NCBI GenBank assembly: GCA_032719365.1
Contig: CM064872.1
Location: 69,442,752-69,506,751 of the forward strand
Reading direction: 5' to 3'
From: Prinsepia uniflora
Taxonomy: Eukaryota > Streptophyta > Magnoliopsida > Rosales > Rosaceae
DNA length: 64,000 nt
Below, one piece after another: positions 49,501-60,490 of this stretch. The notes beneath the pieces were generated by a model. That model did not search any database, was not told where the DNA came from, and saw only the letters and a program-made list of their open reading frames with translations. The position numbers were made by a program, and so were the translations under genes. Position 1 is the stretch's first letter, and each line of letters starts with the position of its first letter.

Positions 49501-49971
49501 GACAGACAAAAGAGCTATGTGGACCATCGGATTCGAGATCTGGAGTTTGCGGTCGGAGATCGGGTATTTCTGAAATTGTCCCCTTGGAAGGGTGTAGTGC
49601 GATTCGGCAGGCGAGGGAAGTTGAGCCCTCGTTATATTGGACCTTATGAGATTACCGAGAGGATTGGCCCGGTGGCCTACCGGCTGGCACTACCGCCAGA
49701 GCTTTCGAAGGTCCACGATGTTTTCCATGTGTCGATGTTGCGGAAATATGTGTTTGACGCATCTCATGTACTGGAGGATCAGCCCATTGAACTTCGAGAT
49801 GATTTGAGCTTCGAGGAACAACCGGTACAGATTTTGGATCGAAAGGAGAAAGTGCTACGTCGGAAGACCGTTCCTCTGGTGAAGGTTCTCTGGAGGAACC
49901 AGAATGTGGAGGAAGCCACATGGGAACCCGAGGCGCAGATGCGAGAACAGTTCCTTTACTTGTTTCCTTGA
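46585..49971 (+). CDS. pol: Pol polyprotein of element A (PR-RT-RNaseH-INT-chromodomain-like)
   Basis: 1,128 codons without a stop. Aspartic protease site IDPGATHSF with Asp17. RT about 190-400, with Asp289 in KIDLRSGYHQL and the FIDDILVYS centre at 351-359. RNase H about 493-610 with Asp500, Glu537, Asp562 and Asp605. Integrase zinc domain with His714, His721, Cys751, Cys754; catalytic triad Asp784, Asp845, Glu881. The GPY-type segment (GKLSPRYIGPYEI) lies at 1011-1023. The last ~45 residues (LVKVLWRNQNVEEATWEPE) resemble the chromodomain tail of chromoviruses, thought to guide integration to heterochromatin. All catalytic residues expected for the family are present. Translation must pass the upstream TGA or start internally; the ATG at 46585 is merely the first in frame. 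Confidence 0.93.
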   Translation: MTGTLTIFGHDVCALIDPGATHSFISRDCELLAGREVSALDCDMGVSTPTGDVFVVNQVLQECPVMVGDVGLVADLILLDLHDFDVILGMDWLTLHHASIECVDKRVTFRSPGLPETTFQGIQRATPVGVISALKASKMLRKGCQGYLARVMDSRAAPLRVEDIPIVREFPDVFPEDLPGLPPHRDVEFTIDLVPGTQPISQTPYRMAPAELKELKAQLQELLEMGFIRPSVSPWGAPVLFVRKKDGSLRLCIDYRQLNKVTVRNKYPLPRIDDLFDQLRGAQYFSKIDLRSGYHQLRVKDEDVPKTAFRTRYGHYEFLVMPFGLTNAPAAFMDLMNRVLQPYLDHFVIVFIDDILVYSRSAEAHEEHLRMVLGTLRENQLYAKLSKCQFWLTSVSFLGHVISTDRISVDSQKIEAVAKWEQPRTVTEVRSFLGLAGYYRRFVEGFSTIAAPLTRLTRKGVKFEWDDDCERSFRELKERLTSAPILTLPDDSGEFEVYSDASLQGLGCVLMQHGKVITYASLQLKPHERNYPTHDLELAAVVHALKIWRHHLYGATCRIFTDHKSLKYLFTQKELNVRQRRWLELIKDYDCTIEYHPGKANVVADALSRKSTHSVAHLRTVHLPLLVELRKNSIDLGLDGQGVLLANFHVRPLLVDRIVEAQSQDPVSCVLRIEVEAGERLDFTVREDGALLKEGRLCVPGVGALKKEILDEAHSSAYAMHPGGTKMYRTLREHYWWPGMKREIAEFVSRCLICQQVKAERQRPYGALQPLPIPEWKRDHLTMDFVFGLPRTPRGHDGVWVIVDRLTKSAHFLPVRENFRMTQLAQLFIDEIIRLHGTPESIVSDRDPRFTSRFWQSLQEAFGTKLRFSTAFHPQTDGQSERTIQTLEDMMRACVLQFQDTWESHLALMEFAYNNSYQASIGMAPYEALYGRQCRTPLCWTDVGERRLTKSELVELTTEKVKLIKDRLKAAQDRQKSYVDHRIRDLEFAVGDRVFLKLSPWKGVVRFGRRGKLSPRYIGPYEITERIGPVAYRLALPPELSKVHDVFHVSMLRKYVFDASHVLEDQPIELRDDLSFEEQPVQILDRKEKVLRRKTVPLVKVLWRNQNVEEATWEPEAQMREQFLYLFP

Positions 49972-49992
49972 AATTTCGGGACGAAATTTCTT

Positions 49993-50005
49993 AAGGGGGG
50001 GAGAT
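49993..50005 (+). other. Polypurine tract of element A
   Basis: AAGGGGGGGAGA followed by one T directly before the 3' LTR. It is the expected primer for plus-strand DNA synthesis. A GGGACGAAATTTC box, shared with element B, precedes it. Confidence 0.9.
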
Positions 50006-52993
50006 TGTAACGCCCCGGACGTTCTGGAAATGTAATATTATTAAATATTGAATAAAATGACGTTTTTACCCCTGTGTTTGTGTGGTCGATTTGTTGACTT
50101 TTAGATTTGGAGGTCGAACGGACGTTGAGTGATGACCGTGACGTAGTTCGGGATGTCACAAGTTCATAGACAGGTGGCACGTCCGATTCGGACGCTCGGA
50201 GTGAAAGTTATGATGTTCGGAAGTTCGGGGGCATTACCGTAATTTGGGCGTTATAAGGGGAAAAAGTTGACTTTTTGTTTGACAATTGATATCCATTTGA
50301 CTCGAAGACCGTTATGTTCGTCTCGACGCCCCGAGTACAACGACAGGCGGCACGCTTGAAACGGACGTCGGACGACCGAGTTACGGGTCACGGAAGTTGG
50401 AGGGCAGTTTGGTAATTTTTGCCCTGGGGGCATTTTGGTAATTTCCGCACGGGGTACTGTTCACCACCGTGGAAAACAGAGCAGCGGCCGTGGGTTTGTG
50501 CGATCAATTGTTTATGGCTTTAGTGGATTGTTCAGATGTTTGTTTATGTGAATTGAGGTAATGGGAGCATGACTGAGTGGAGTGAGCAGGTTGCAGGCAC
50601 GGGATTGAGTTTAATATGGCCATGGTTTCTGTGTTTGTGGGAAGCAGGTTTCAGAGAACCTCAGCTGGTCTCCCACGGGTGTTGGCCGTTTGAATCGAAT
50701 GTCTGAGTAAGAGAGTGAGGGGGGATTCGGTTGGGTCATTTGGGCATCATTGTGAGGGCTGAGGTTGAGAGAGACGGGAGAAAACAGTTTCGGGTTTTCA
50801 GGGGGGAAACTCAGAGCTCAAATTCTACGGGCTTTGAGGCGAAACTAAACACATAGGGAGTCTTCTGGGAGTGTTAGGATCACGACGGTGCTGGAGTTGT
50901 TGAGTTTGGAGCCGTGTTGCCCGGGAACCCAAGTTCCAGTTTGAAGGAAAAACCAGTGGAGAAAAAAAAATGGAAGATCAAATTGTGGGGACTTGCGAGC
51001 TAAACTAGGGGTCATTCTAGTCTTCTGGGAGCAAGAGGAAACCAACCACGTCAAATTCGAAGGACGACATCCACGAATTGGCCAGGAACGGAGTGCCCTG
51101 GTTCTGAGTATTTTCGAGCTTGAGGACGACGACTTCCAGGTAACGGCGAGACCAATTGACGGTACCATTGTGTTCGTATGAATCCCCTTAACCTACTGGT
51201 GAAATTAATTTGAGATTGGGGTTAGTTTGGGTGAGTTCCAGAATGTCGATTTGTTCGACTGTTCGAGTTTGAGTTGGGTTGTTTGGGTACTAGTCGAGGT
51301 TAACCTTCATTACAGACCTAAAATTAAAGGATTAGGGAAGATAATAGGATCAAAAACGAGAGGAATTGATTGAGAATTGGGCTTGAACTGGTCGGGTTGA
51401 GTCGCGGGTATTAGACCTGTTTATCAGTTGATTCGGGTAAGGACGAAGGTACTGTAGCTTGGCGCGTGGCTTTCACGCGCAGCCACTTTGGGCGGCGCGT
51501 GACGGCGCGTGTGGCGTCAACTCCGATCACGATCAACATGAGAATTAATCCTTACAGTTTAAATAACATTTTATCTTTAGAGTTCGAATCGATCGGGAGT
51601 CATTCGGGATAATTTCGGGAGTCCGGAAGATTAAGTCTTTAAGTTTATTTTTGCCGAAAAATCCGGAAAAATTAGGAAAAATCCTACGAGTTATTTTGGG
51701 ATGTTTGTAACCCTTCTTGTACGTTTTCACAGGCCCGGACACTTCCGAAGCTACGGAGGAGCGCGCGGGACGCGATTGACGTGTCCTAAGACTGTGAGTG
51801 GACTCTTTGATTTTTAAATTGGGCATGCATGACTATTTTGCTTATTTATCTCATGGTTTTACATATGATTTTACGATGGTGAGATGATATATCGGTTTTA
51901 CTTGTTTTCACGTTTTTCGAGATAATTATCGTATTTCACGCATTTCGAGATTTCGGTTGTTGCCTATGCATGCGTGATGATTTTGATAAAGTACCTGGAT
52001 ATGAATATGCATGTTTCGGATTTATGATGTTTGATCACATTGTGAAGTAATTTCTGGAAATTGCATGTGTTGGAATTTGCATGTGAATTCGGGCATGAGT
52101 CCTGTTACGATGAGAAATGTTTTTGGAATAATGTTGGAAAAAGATTTGTGATGAATCCTGATTTATTATGTTTAAAAACGGTTTTGGGTTTAAAGACCCG
52201 GTTGATGGTTGGATCTGGTTTTGGGTTTAAAGACCCGGTATGTTGATTTTGGGGGCGGGCCCGAAAATTGAGTTTAAAGACTCGTGAGTTTAAAGACTCG
52301 ATTATTATGATACCCCCGAGGCCTACTAATCGTGTTTTGAGTTTAAAGACTCGTTGATATCCCGGGAAGGCCTAATGTTGAGTTTAAAGACTCGGATGGA
52401 TCCAACGGCATAATCATGATTATTGATTTACGTTTCACTTGATTTGTGCAAATAATGTTTCAAAATGACGGTTTCTGGAATCTGGTATTATTATATGGTT
52501 TTACATGAGTTATGACGATCCCTGTAACGTTTTTCTTGTGTTTCGGAAAAAGAGTTTTCAAAAGTTTAATACACAAATTTTGAATATTTGGTTATGCATG
52601 CGGATTACAAAACTGGAGGGCGAACCCGATTTCGGAAAAACTGTTTTTCCTGTTAAACTTATGTTTCGGTCCACTCACACCTTGTTGTTTTAAATTCCCT
52701 CCAGGTCGTGGTACAAGCGTGGGGGCAAGCGCCGAGGCAGAGGCGGAGGCATAACGTTTTCCGTTGCGGAGTAGTTAGTTCACAGAGTAGGACTTGTTCT
52801 TTAATTTGTTTTGTAATATTACTCTGTGAAACTGCGGACTTGACGTCCAGTCGCATGTATTTGTTTAATCTCCCTGGTCTGACAATGGGTGTGTTGAAAT
52901 TTTAACTAGTCTTCCAGTCTTTTGGGTTCGATTGTCAGACGGGAGCAGGATGCTTCCCGATTATCGAGGCGATAATCGGGGTGGGTCCTGTCA
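50006..52993 (+). repeat. 3' LTR of element A
   Basis: Same 2,988-bp length as the 5' LTR, with about ten substitutions by eye and no indels noticed. It includes the 14-mer array (52186-52393) and ends GGTCCTGTCA before AAAAG. Transcript termination should lie here, but no poly(A) signal stands out. Confidence 0.95.
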
Positions 52994-54027
52994 AAAAGTC
53001 AACGTTTTGCCCACGCCTAGGGGCAAAACAGTCATTTTGCACAATTCGTCCGAAATCACCCAACTAATCCCAGATTAGTAAATCACAATTAAATATTATT
53101 AAATCCCGATATTTGGGACGGGTCGTTACAAACCAGCATGAACTTTTGTCAGGTCATTGTGGTGCATGATGGTTTATGGGAACCGGGCATGGATGTTATC
53201 TATATGTATATGATGGATCATGACGGTTCAGGGGAACCGGGCATGAATGTTTATTTTATGTATATATATGTTCATATACCTTCCTTTACTTGTTTTATTA
53301 TCTCCTCCGGGGATGGTCGTTGGCATGGGTGGACCCCGGAGTAGTCACGAAGCACCGACTGAATGGAGTCACCCCCCAGTTGGGTTCCTTACTCTCAGGA
53401 AGGCTATAGTTACTATTACCTCAGGTAGGGTCAGTGGTCTGCGGACATTGACCTTGACTTTGAGATGACTCAGATTGAGACCCGGGTAGCACGCGCGTAG
53501 CTTTGGAAACGTGACAGGATTGGTTGTGTGAATTATATGTATATATGATGTATGATATATTATGTGTGTTTACACAGGTTTTGGGCAGTGGCCCGTATGG
53601 TTGGCTTCTTATGTTTTGAGCCGAGTCCCTTATGGATTTGGGCAATGGCCCGTATGGTCATTTTCATTATGGTTCTTTAAACCTTGGTTTTGGGCTTAGT
53701 TCCCACATATGGTTTATTTCGGATAAATGGTTTTCGAATGCATGCATGCTTTTTAGTGAAGGGTACAAAGGTCTTCTTTCGATAAACTGTTTTTATAAAC
53801 TCTTGTTTTGTCCACTCACAGTTTTTAATGTTTTGACTGCCCTTCAGGTTGACATCAGATGTGGACTGTAGCAGAGACCGAGATATCACATACCTCCTCC
53901 GGATCCTGGCGTACTCTGATAGCCCGGGAAGACAAAGGTCGGAAATATCCCTTGTCTGACACTTCGTGTCAGACGGGAGCAGGGTCATCCCGCGTTAATC
54001 CCGGGGGGATTGGGATGGGTCCTATCA

Positions 54028-54285
54028 ACGAGTGTCTTGATTCCGAAAACGGATACGTAGACAATCTAAGGTTTGACTTAGATGCAGCTGCAAGAAAATC
54101 AAATAAACAATTTACTCTCATATTTATTTTCGTTTGTAAGCAGAATCAAAAGGTTTTGCTCGGTAACAAGAGGATGTAATTAAGAGGCACATTTGCCTTG
54201 GATGGGTCGTACCCTAAAAAATAATAAAACCGCCAGCAATTAGGCATGGTGGTGAGATTATGTTGGGAAGCAAATTTTTCCTCTA
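54028..54285. repeat. Continuation of the repeat that hosts solo LTR E
   Basis: After ACGAG the split third copy of the GAACTACG...GATACGT block finishes (CTTGATTCCG, GGATACGTAGACAATCTAAG, TAGATGCAGCTGCAAG). Non-repetitive AT-rich sequence follows. Confidence 0.5.
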
Positions 54286-54830
54286 TAGTATCAAATAAGC
54301 CCAAAACATAAAAATTAAAAGGCCCATAAGAAACCCTAGATATAAAATTTGGGTAGCCTTCATCGCTCCAACTGCAACTATACTCAACAGCTCAAGCCAC
54401 CACACACCTGCAAATAAACCACAACCAGAATCGAAAACAATGAAGATGATACCGAAGAAGTCAGCGGAAAATGGGGCTGAGCAAGCCACTAGCGCAAAAA
54501 ACGCTCTCATAATTCATTTGACGGGTGCATAATGCACTTTGAAAGCTCCCAATCCACAACCCACCAAGGAAACTCGGAGGTGAGCGTAGACACTAAGTTA
54601 AGAGGCGGAGATCGGTGGCAGAAAATTCAAAGTGGCATGGCGTTGAGAGCCACCAATAGAGATTGACAAGGGGATTGATGCAAGGTGAGTGGAGTTTGAG
54701 GTGGAGATGAAAGTCTAGATCCGAAGAGATACTAGGAGTCTTCATAAAAGAAGAAACAAAAACTTCCACAAGAAAGGGGCCGGATAAACCACAAGGGTAA
54801 GGAAAATATGCATAAAAGATGTTGTAGGGA
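54286..54830. repeat. Dispersed repeat related to 20175-20960
   Basis: Shared ordered words with the earlier copy: AAATAAGCCCA, ACATAAAAA, AAACCCTAGAT, and a later purine-rich part with GAGGTGGAGAT and AAACTTCCAC. No coding frame is supported. Class unknown; a degenerate non-LTR retroposon is possible. Confidence 0.35.
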
Positions 54831-55479
54831 TTCGAATTTTGAAACTATTTTAGTTTTACATTCATTTGAACGGTACGTAATTATGTCATTATAGTATCAT
54901 TTCTTTAGATGGTATATATTCTTATTCATTCCCTGTGGAAATTTTCAAATTTTACTTTTATACAAGGCAAGGTCAATAACGAATAGTATCCAAAAAAAAA
55001 AGGTTACTAACGAATGTTTTTTTACCCGTAAAGAGGTATTTAGGTATCAGTCTAAAAATTAGCTATTTTTAATTCATTCCAATTATTGCATTTTATCATT
55101 TTGCTAAATTTTTGTACCCGTTTTGCCCTTAAAAAGTAGTGAAATTAATTAATTTTGATTTTATTTTATGGATTATTATTTATTTAGATTTAAATTTTTG
55201 AATTTTAAATACTTTTTATTATTTGTTGAAAATTAATTCTTTATATTAACTAAATTTAAGTACCTGCTGCAATAGAAAAAATATTGTTAAAATCACGAAC
55301 AAATATATAAGTACAGACTTCGAATAATTATATATATGAGATACTTATGCTGTTGTCGCTTTAAATTTGCATGATGAACAGAGTGCATGCATGGCTTCAA
55401 TTATAATTTGACAACATAAATTTGAGAAGAAAACATGTATTAATTTGGTCTTCTTTCTTTGTTGCTTCAAAAAATGAAG
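54831..55479. other. Very AT-rich intergenic DNA
   Basis: No gene, repeat structure or RNA gene could be recognised. The last ~40 bases (TTCTTTCTTTGTTGC...GAAG) could be the 3' end of an OPT intron. Confidence 0.45.
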
Positions 55480-56046
55480 TTAGTAGGAACATTAATAGCT
55501 GGCACAGTGAACATATCGGGGTTGCATGGTGGCTGCTGTCAACCGTAGTAAACATATGTCAAGATTCAGCTGCTCCCTCCGAAGTCCGAACAGTCCCTGG
55601 ACTGGTCCAGCGACCGTGTCTTCTTCGATGCCTCCGTCGTTTAGGGTCTGGTGGGGCCATGAAAAATCCTTGGCAAACTACAAAGCACTCAATTGGTTGG
55701 CTTCTTCATTGGCGCAATGGGACCCGTCTTGGCACGGTCCATGCACAAAATTTTTCCCAAGCAGAAGTGGTGTGCTTTTCGGGGCAAATTGTTGTTGGGA
55801 TAGTATTCAATTAGGTACTTTGCTTTTTCAGGTACAGAAAGAAGTGGTGGCAGAGGTACAATTATGTTCTCTCAGCTGCCTTGGATGCTGGGGTGGATTT
55901 CATGGGGGTACTTTTGCACTTTTCTTTGGCCATGAATAGGAAGAATGTGCCATGCATGGTGGGGGTGAACATTGCGAATTGGCTACATGTCATGTCCTAC
56001 ACCCAAAGGTATAGTTGTTGTTGATGGATGCCCTATCATTAGTTAG
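55480..56046 (+). pseudogene. 3' part of an OPT oligopeptide transporter gene, broken
   Basis: Conceptual translation with frameshifts gives LVGTLIAGTVNI, AWWLLSTV, NICQDSAA, SSDRVFFDASVV, GLVGP and FFIGAMGPVLARSMHKIFPK. Then RYRKKWWQRYNYVLSAALDA, FMGVLLHFSL, GEHCELATC and VVVDGCP follow. This is the C-terminal part of plant OPT transporters up to a stop at 56044-56046. Frame changes near 55580 and 56005 and stops within (for example TAG after DASVV, TAG at 55812) disable it. It has the same strand and family as 23410-24103 and supplies a later part of the protein, so both are probably halves of one gene. The middle ~350 residues are not found between them. Confidence 0.87.
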
Positions 56047-59000
56047 AAGAAAGGCATTATAAATATGAATCAATTAAGCTTATTTCAAATATATTTCTAT
56101 ACTCTATTATTATAAAGGCATAAAGGTGCTTTTGTCCTAGGATAATTGGGCACGGGTTGGGTCCGGGCCAATTTTGAAATGTAACTCGAATCGTTTAAAA
56201 TGATTCGGTTCCTACTGATTTTTTTCTATCATGTTCTGGATTCAGAATTTTGCAAATCTAGCTTACTTGCTTTTCCTGCATCACCTATCCTCACTTCAGC
56301 CTCATAATCACGAAGGAGTCCAACATATGCTAATAAGTACTTGAAGCCGGCTCGGATCAATCACAAAAAATTCAGCTTCATGATCACAAGATCCAACATA
56401 TAGTATGCTAATTGCTAACAATCTTACCATCACGAGTTCATAACAATCATTAATAATTAGGATTCAAGTGAAAAATTCTTAGATTATATATAAAATGTTG
56501 GCTCACATTAAAACATTCAATTAACCATATTCACTATCCAACAGTAATTAGAAAAGCAAAACAATAATTCTTCTTTAAAACAAATGAAGTGAAATGGGTC
56601 GCTCCAAGTTCAGTATTGTATGTTATTGAATTTGAAATCGACTTGCTTCATTTTTTTTCAAAAGATCCGTCCAAACTCTATAAGTTTTAAATTTAAAAAT
56701 TTAAGAGTATCATTCATAATTCCTTTTGAGTCATGCAGTCTGACATGCCCTGCAGGCTTCACCAAATATAAATTTAAAAAACACAGATGCAATCCTAAAA
56801 TTTAATCAACCATGAATGGTTCATATTAATTGATTTATTTTAACACCTACAATACTTACATTCCATTTTAAGGAATCTCCTCGTTCCACAAATTGGATTG
56901 CCAGGCTAGATTTTCCCGGTTCTAAAATTTTCAACCAAATATTGTTTGTGAAACAAAGGTGATGGATCCTTATTACTAATCTTGACTGGATGGTGAGCCA
57001 AGTCCTACGGGGCTTCTATTTCCATAATAAAGTATTTTTCTAAATTCTAATCGAATACTATTCTTGGTGCTTCCTCGCCTTTTATAATGTACATCTCGTT
57101 CGATCTCCTTTGTGGAATAGCAATTAATTAAATTAAATAAGAAGCTTGATTGCAGCAATTGCACTGTTGAGTGGAAGATATGTTGTTAGGTGTAGTAATC
57201 TTTATAGGTATCCTCTCGGCAATCAACTTTGTTTTCGTAGCCACGTTCCTCCGTAAATTCTAGCTTACAACCTTTCACTCCGCCTATTCTCATCCATATC
57301 TCCAACAGAGCTATGGTGATTCTCAAGGAAAATACACACGAGACATGTTTGATAGGTGAGATGGGATTTAATTGGATTGGATGATGCATCAAATCAATGT
57401 ATCTTGTGCGTGAAACTGAATGTGTTTTCATTGTAAAAGGATTAGAGGAGATCGAGTAAACATAGAAGGAAACTTATCCAATTTATAGTAAAATAAGGAT
57501 ATAAGTTTCTTTTTATGGGTAATCCTATTATAATGGAACACGTCTATTTTTATTTTTAAGATATATTAAATTTATTGAGTTATTCAATTTCACTGGCAAA
57601 ACTTGACTCACGTAAATGACTACTCTTTCTACCACAAAATGGTGGTTTTTCTTTACGATGATTGCCGGGTCGTGGCTTTTCATGATTTAGAATTTTCTTC
57701 AGGGACTTTCAAGATGGATGCTCGTTTTGTTCGTCTCACCTATGATCTGAAGATTCAAAGAATAGTGGGAGCCTTGTCTCATTCTTTTTCATAGTCTACG
57801 TACTTTTACATGTATATGTAACTTGTGGATATACAATCAGGCAGCATATATACATGCATTAGTAATTTAGCTAAGCATGTTGTTGCTGTTTTTGTTATTA
57901 ACTGCTAACCTCTGATTTTACTCGAGGGTTATAAGAGTGCCTAATTCACTATCTATACAGGTTATCTAATTTTATTAATAGATAAAATAAGTCTCTTTTA
58001 ACAGAAAAAAAAAATATTATTCTAAATTCAATTAATCAATTATTATACGCCAATTTTCACATTATATTCAATTTCATCGTCATTTACATTGAAGTTGATT
58101 TGTTGAGTATAAACTGTATAACACTTTCCGCTAAAAACAATTAGGGACAAGTTAATTTCACTTAATTATTATCCTATTTTCTCTGCCAACAACCCTCTAG
58201 TTGTAGGATCTTGGTACTCGGCAGCACCGTGTCCATGTTCTTTCTCCATAAGTCCATAGCCAAATCCTTCCCCGTGTGGCTGCTAAGGTACATTTTTTTA
58301 TTGTGGTAATAAAAATATTTTTTTTCTGTGATTATTCTTCCACTCGAATTTTAGATAGATTAAACTTACATACTAAATGTAAAAAAAAAAAAACAACGGT
58401 ACAAGTGAACTTCATTAATAAATATAAAAAAATAAATCTTGTCAAAAGGTGTAATGACGCTTACCCTCAAATGCATCTATTTACATGCAAAAGCTTAATT
58501 GATAAAAATAAGGGGGGGAAAATACAACAAAATCATAATTAACATGTAATGCAAATGCAATTATCACTTTCAAATTATCCTTTGATTCGTAAAAGCGTAA
58601 AAAAATCCTTCATTATTACTTCATTACTAATAGTATAAATAAATTATCTTTCAATGTGCAGGGTCATACAATCAGCAAGAATTTCATCATCTATCTTATT
58701 TCGAAATCAGTTTTTTATAATTCTCAATTTTTTAAAGTTTTAAAATGAGCCCTCCAACCCTAAGCCTTATCGTCATGATCCAACATTACCATATTTGGGA
58801 GAGACTTTGCACTTTTCTTCAATGGCAATACTTGAATTCCATACTGGTGGTACCTCCTCATATTACCCTTTCTATTTATTAAATTGTCTTTGTAAATATA
58901 TCATGATCGGAACCGTTTATTCTCTAAATCATTATGACAATATTATCTCCGTAAAAAACAATAAAATTAGAGGTCGTTCAATCATTCATATGTGTCAAAT

Positions 59001-59522
59001 AAAGGGACAGTTTGCATAAGTTTCTTAATTCTTACCAAAACCGTTGATACATATGAATGACTAACTAACTTCCAATCTTTTTTTTTTTTTGGAAATGATC
59101 TTGACATGATAATTTAGGGAATGAACAGTTATGATTATGATATATATACAAAGATATCTCGATAAATCGAATCGAATATGTGGTACCGTGGATGCAAGTA
59201 TTTTCCTTTCTTCAATTCATGAAAAGTACAATCTTAAGTTCGATTAGACTTATGATTACGTGCAAAACATAATGTTAAAACAATTTCAGACAATGAAGTT
59301 AATTACATTTGATTGTCAAAATATATATTTCTAAATTTTCTTAAAGAAAACTAGAAATATCATCCATGATATGTATAGCTAGTTACAGTATTGCCAACAT
59401 GAACAAATGAAGCTCCTTCATTTCCCCAAGTAAAAGAAGCCCATAAATTTACAAGTACAAAGATCAAAGACATTAATTTAACCCAGCAGCATAAATTTAT
59501 ATCCAAACAACTTAGTAATTAG
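56047..59522. other. AT-rich intergenic DNA between the OPT remnant and a small gene
   Basis: No supported gene. Short frames (56620-56805 plus, 56976-57164 and 57186-57431 minus, 57603-57794 plus, 58276-58542 plus) lack known motifs and codon bias. Around 58200-58295 a moderately GC-rich stretch reads ILVLGSTVSMFFLHKSIAKS before GTACAT and could be an exon fragment, but I cannot identify it. Confidence 0.45.
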
Positions 59523-59840
59523 TTACTTATCTCCATGTGATAATTTCATTGAAGGAGCAGCGTATCTGGCTGAGAAGCCACGTTGAGAAAAATCCTCCCT
59601 CATTTCGTCTCCTCCTTCATCGAAGTTCTGTGCATAGCTCAGAGGATCATACCGGAAACCACCGCTGCTACCACCGCTAGGGTTCCCGAGGCATCGCTGC
59701 TTTATGGTGGTGTAACGTCTTCTTCCTCTTATCCATGGCAGCTTCAACTTTAGACATCCCCAGCAAGAAAGTAACCCTACTTCGTTTGTGCTTCTAGGAG
59801 ATGAATGATTATTATTATTATTATTATTATTCTCCATCAC
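59523..59840 (-). CDS. Small conserved plant protein of unknown function (105 aa)
   Basis: Single-exon frame on the minus strand. Residues 1-20 are an Asn run and polar stretch (MMENNNNNNNN). Next comes a Cys/Leu/Lys/Arg-rich part (LLSCWGCLKLKLPWIRGRRR), then Gly/Ser, then GFRYDPLSYAQNFDEGG at about 61-77 and GFSARYAAP at about 88-96. The YDPLSYAQNFDEG and FSARYAAP blocks recur in small plant proteins of unknown role, so I regard it as a real gene. There is no signal peptide or membrane helix; the basic centre could suggest nucleic-acid or membrane contact, which is speculation. The Asn run comes from a TTA/TAA-type trinucleotide microsatellite (about 59808-59830), so its length probably varies. 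Confidence 0.75.
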   Translation of the reverse strand: MMENNNNNNNNHSSPRSTNEVGLLSCWGCLKLKLPWIRGRRRYTTIKQRCLGNPSGGSSGGFRYDPLSYAQNFDEGGDEMREDFSQRGFSARYAAPSMKLSHGDK

Positions 59841-60490
59841 TTTGTGCCCCTTTTTTCTTCACTACAACTTCACTGGGCTTTGGAGTTTGGAGGTCTCTCA
59901 TATCTCTCTCTTCCTTTTTTTTAAAAAAAAAAAAAGGATTTTGAGTGTGTGGTAGCTGGGGAAAGAAGAAAGAAACCAGACCAGAAAAGAAAAATTATTG
60001 ACGATGTGGGGATAGATTTGATGGGACCAATTTATCTCTATGTTTTTAGGTGGGGAATTCTGTCAAAGAGAATCCGGGTTCACATCAATGTTTATACATA
60101 TATACTTTTCTCCTGTAAAATATTAAAAATATTTTGTATGGTATGAGTTTAATGTTATTTGTTTTTGTGATTCTGTACGTTGCTGGTGTAATTTGTCAAT
60201 AACCAATTTATCACTATATTGCCTGTTTTAATATTTACTTGTCACCTTTCTAGTTTTGTGCACTCATCTTTTTATGCTTCTTCCTTGATTCTTGCTTGAT
60301 TGATTCTTTTCAACCGTGAAGTTAAAAATCAAGAAGAGTGGAATGAAATAAATTAAAGAAAATCATTGTTCATTTATCAGTACATAATTCAAACAAGTAA
60401 TGATGCATAGTTATTTGATATAGACTAATGATATAAGAGTTTGGATGTTTATTGATAGAATATCCTATGGATATTATAAATTCAAATGAT

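Larger units (their letters stand above)
42424..52993 (+). mobile_element. Complete Ty3 chromovirus-type retrotransposon A (Tekay/Del-like)
   Basis: A 10,570-bp element with identical-length LTRs (2,988 bp each), TG...CA ends and AAAAG duplication (42419-42423, 52994-52998). It has a tRNA-iMet primer site, gag, pol and a polypurine tract, all in canonical order. Domain order protease-RT-RNase H-integrase plus a chromodomain-like tail, together with very long LTRs, fits the Tekay (Del) clade. By eye the two LTRs differ at about ten positions, so insertion was recent. It is the youngest visible insertion of the nest and lies within F1. The one apparent lesion is a TGA between gag and pol. Confidence 0.95.
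36791..53130 (-). mobile_element. Solo LTR F1 in reverse, split by F2 and element A
   Basis: It is inserted in E with duplication AACCA (36786-36790, 53131-53135). Own segments are 36791-39482, 42399-42423 and 52999-53130, about 2,850 bp net. On the plus strand it begins TGACACGACCCATCCC and ends GGGACGGGTCGTTACA. Both insertions into it have exact duplications (CAAAG for F2, AAAAG for A), so the three segments can be joined without gap. Small inverted repeats lie at 37222-37234, 37238-37250, 37253-37267 and 37342-37356, and a GGGCCcctGGCCC array at about 37650-37730. It has no coding sequence. Confidence 0.9.
34596..54027 (+). mobile_element. Solo LTR E, split by nested insertions (segments 34596-36790 and 53136-54027)
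   Basis: The outermost member of the nest. Its LTR starts TGTAACGACCCATCCC at 34596 and ends GGATGGGTCCTATCA at 54027, flanked by ACGAG (34591-34595, 54028-54032). The net length is about 3,087 bp. It is interrupted after 36790 by F1; the AACCA before and after F1 proves the join. Small inverted repeats include GGGCagtgGCCC (53583-53594) and GGGCaatgGCCC (53640-53651). Boxes GACAGGTGACACG (34804) and GACACGCGGCACG (34976) are 172 bp apart. No internal region is present. Confidence 0.9.

Noticed and set aside
34596..53130. Idea that E, F1 or F2 are boundaries of one large complete element
   Set aside because: Each has its own exact target duplication and no primer site or polypurine tract next to it, so they are separate solo LTRs.
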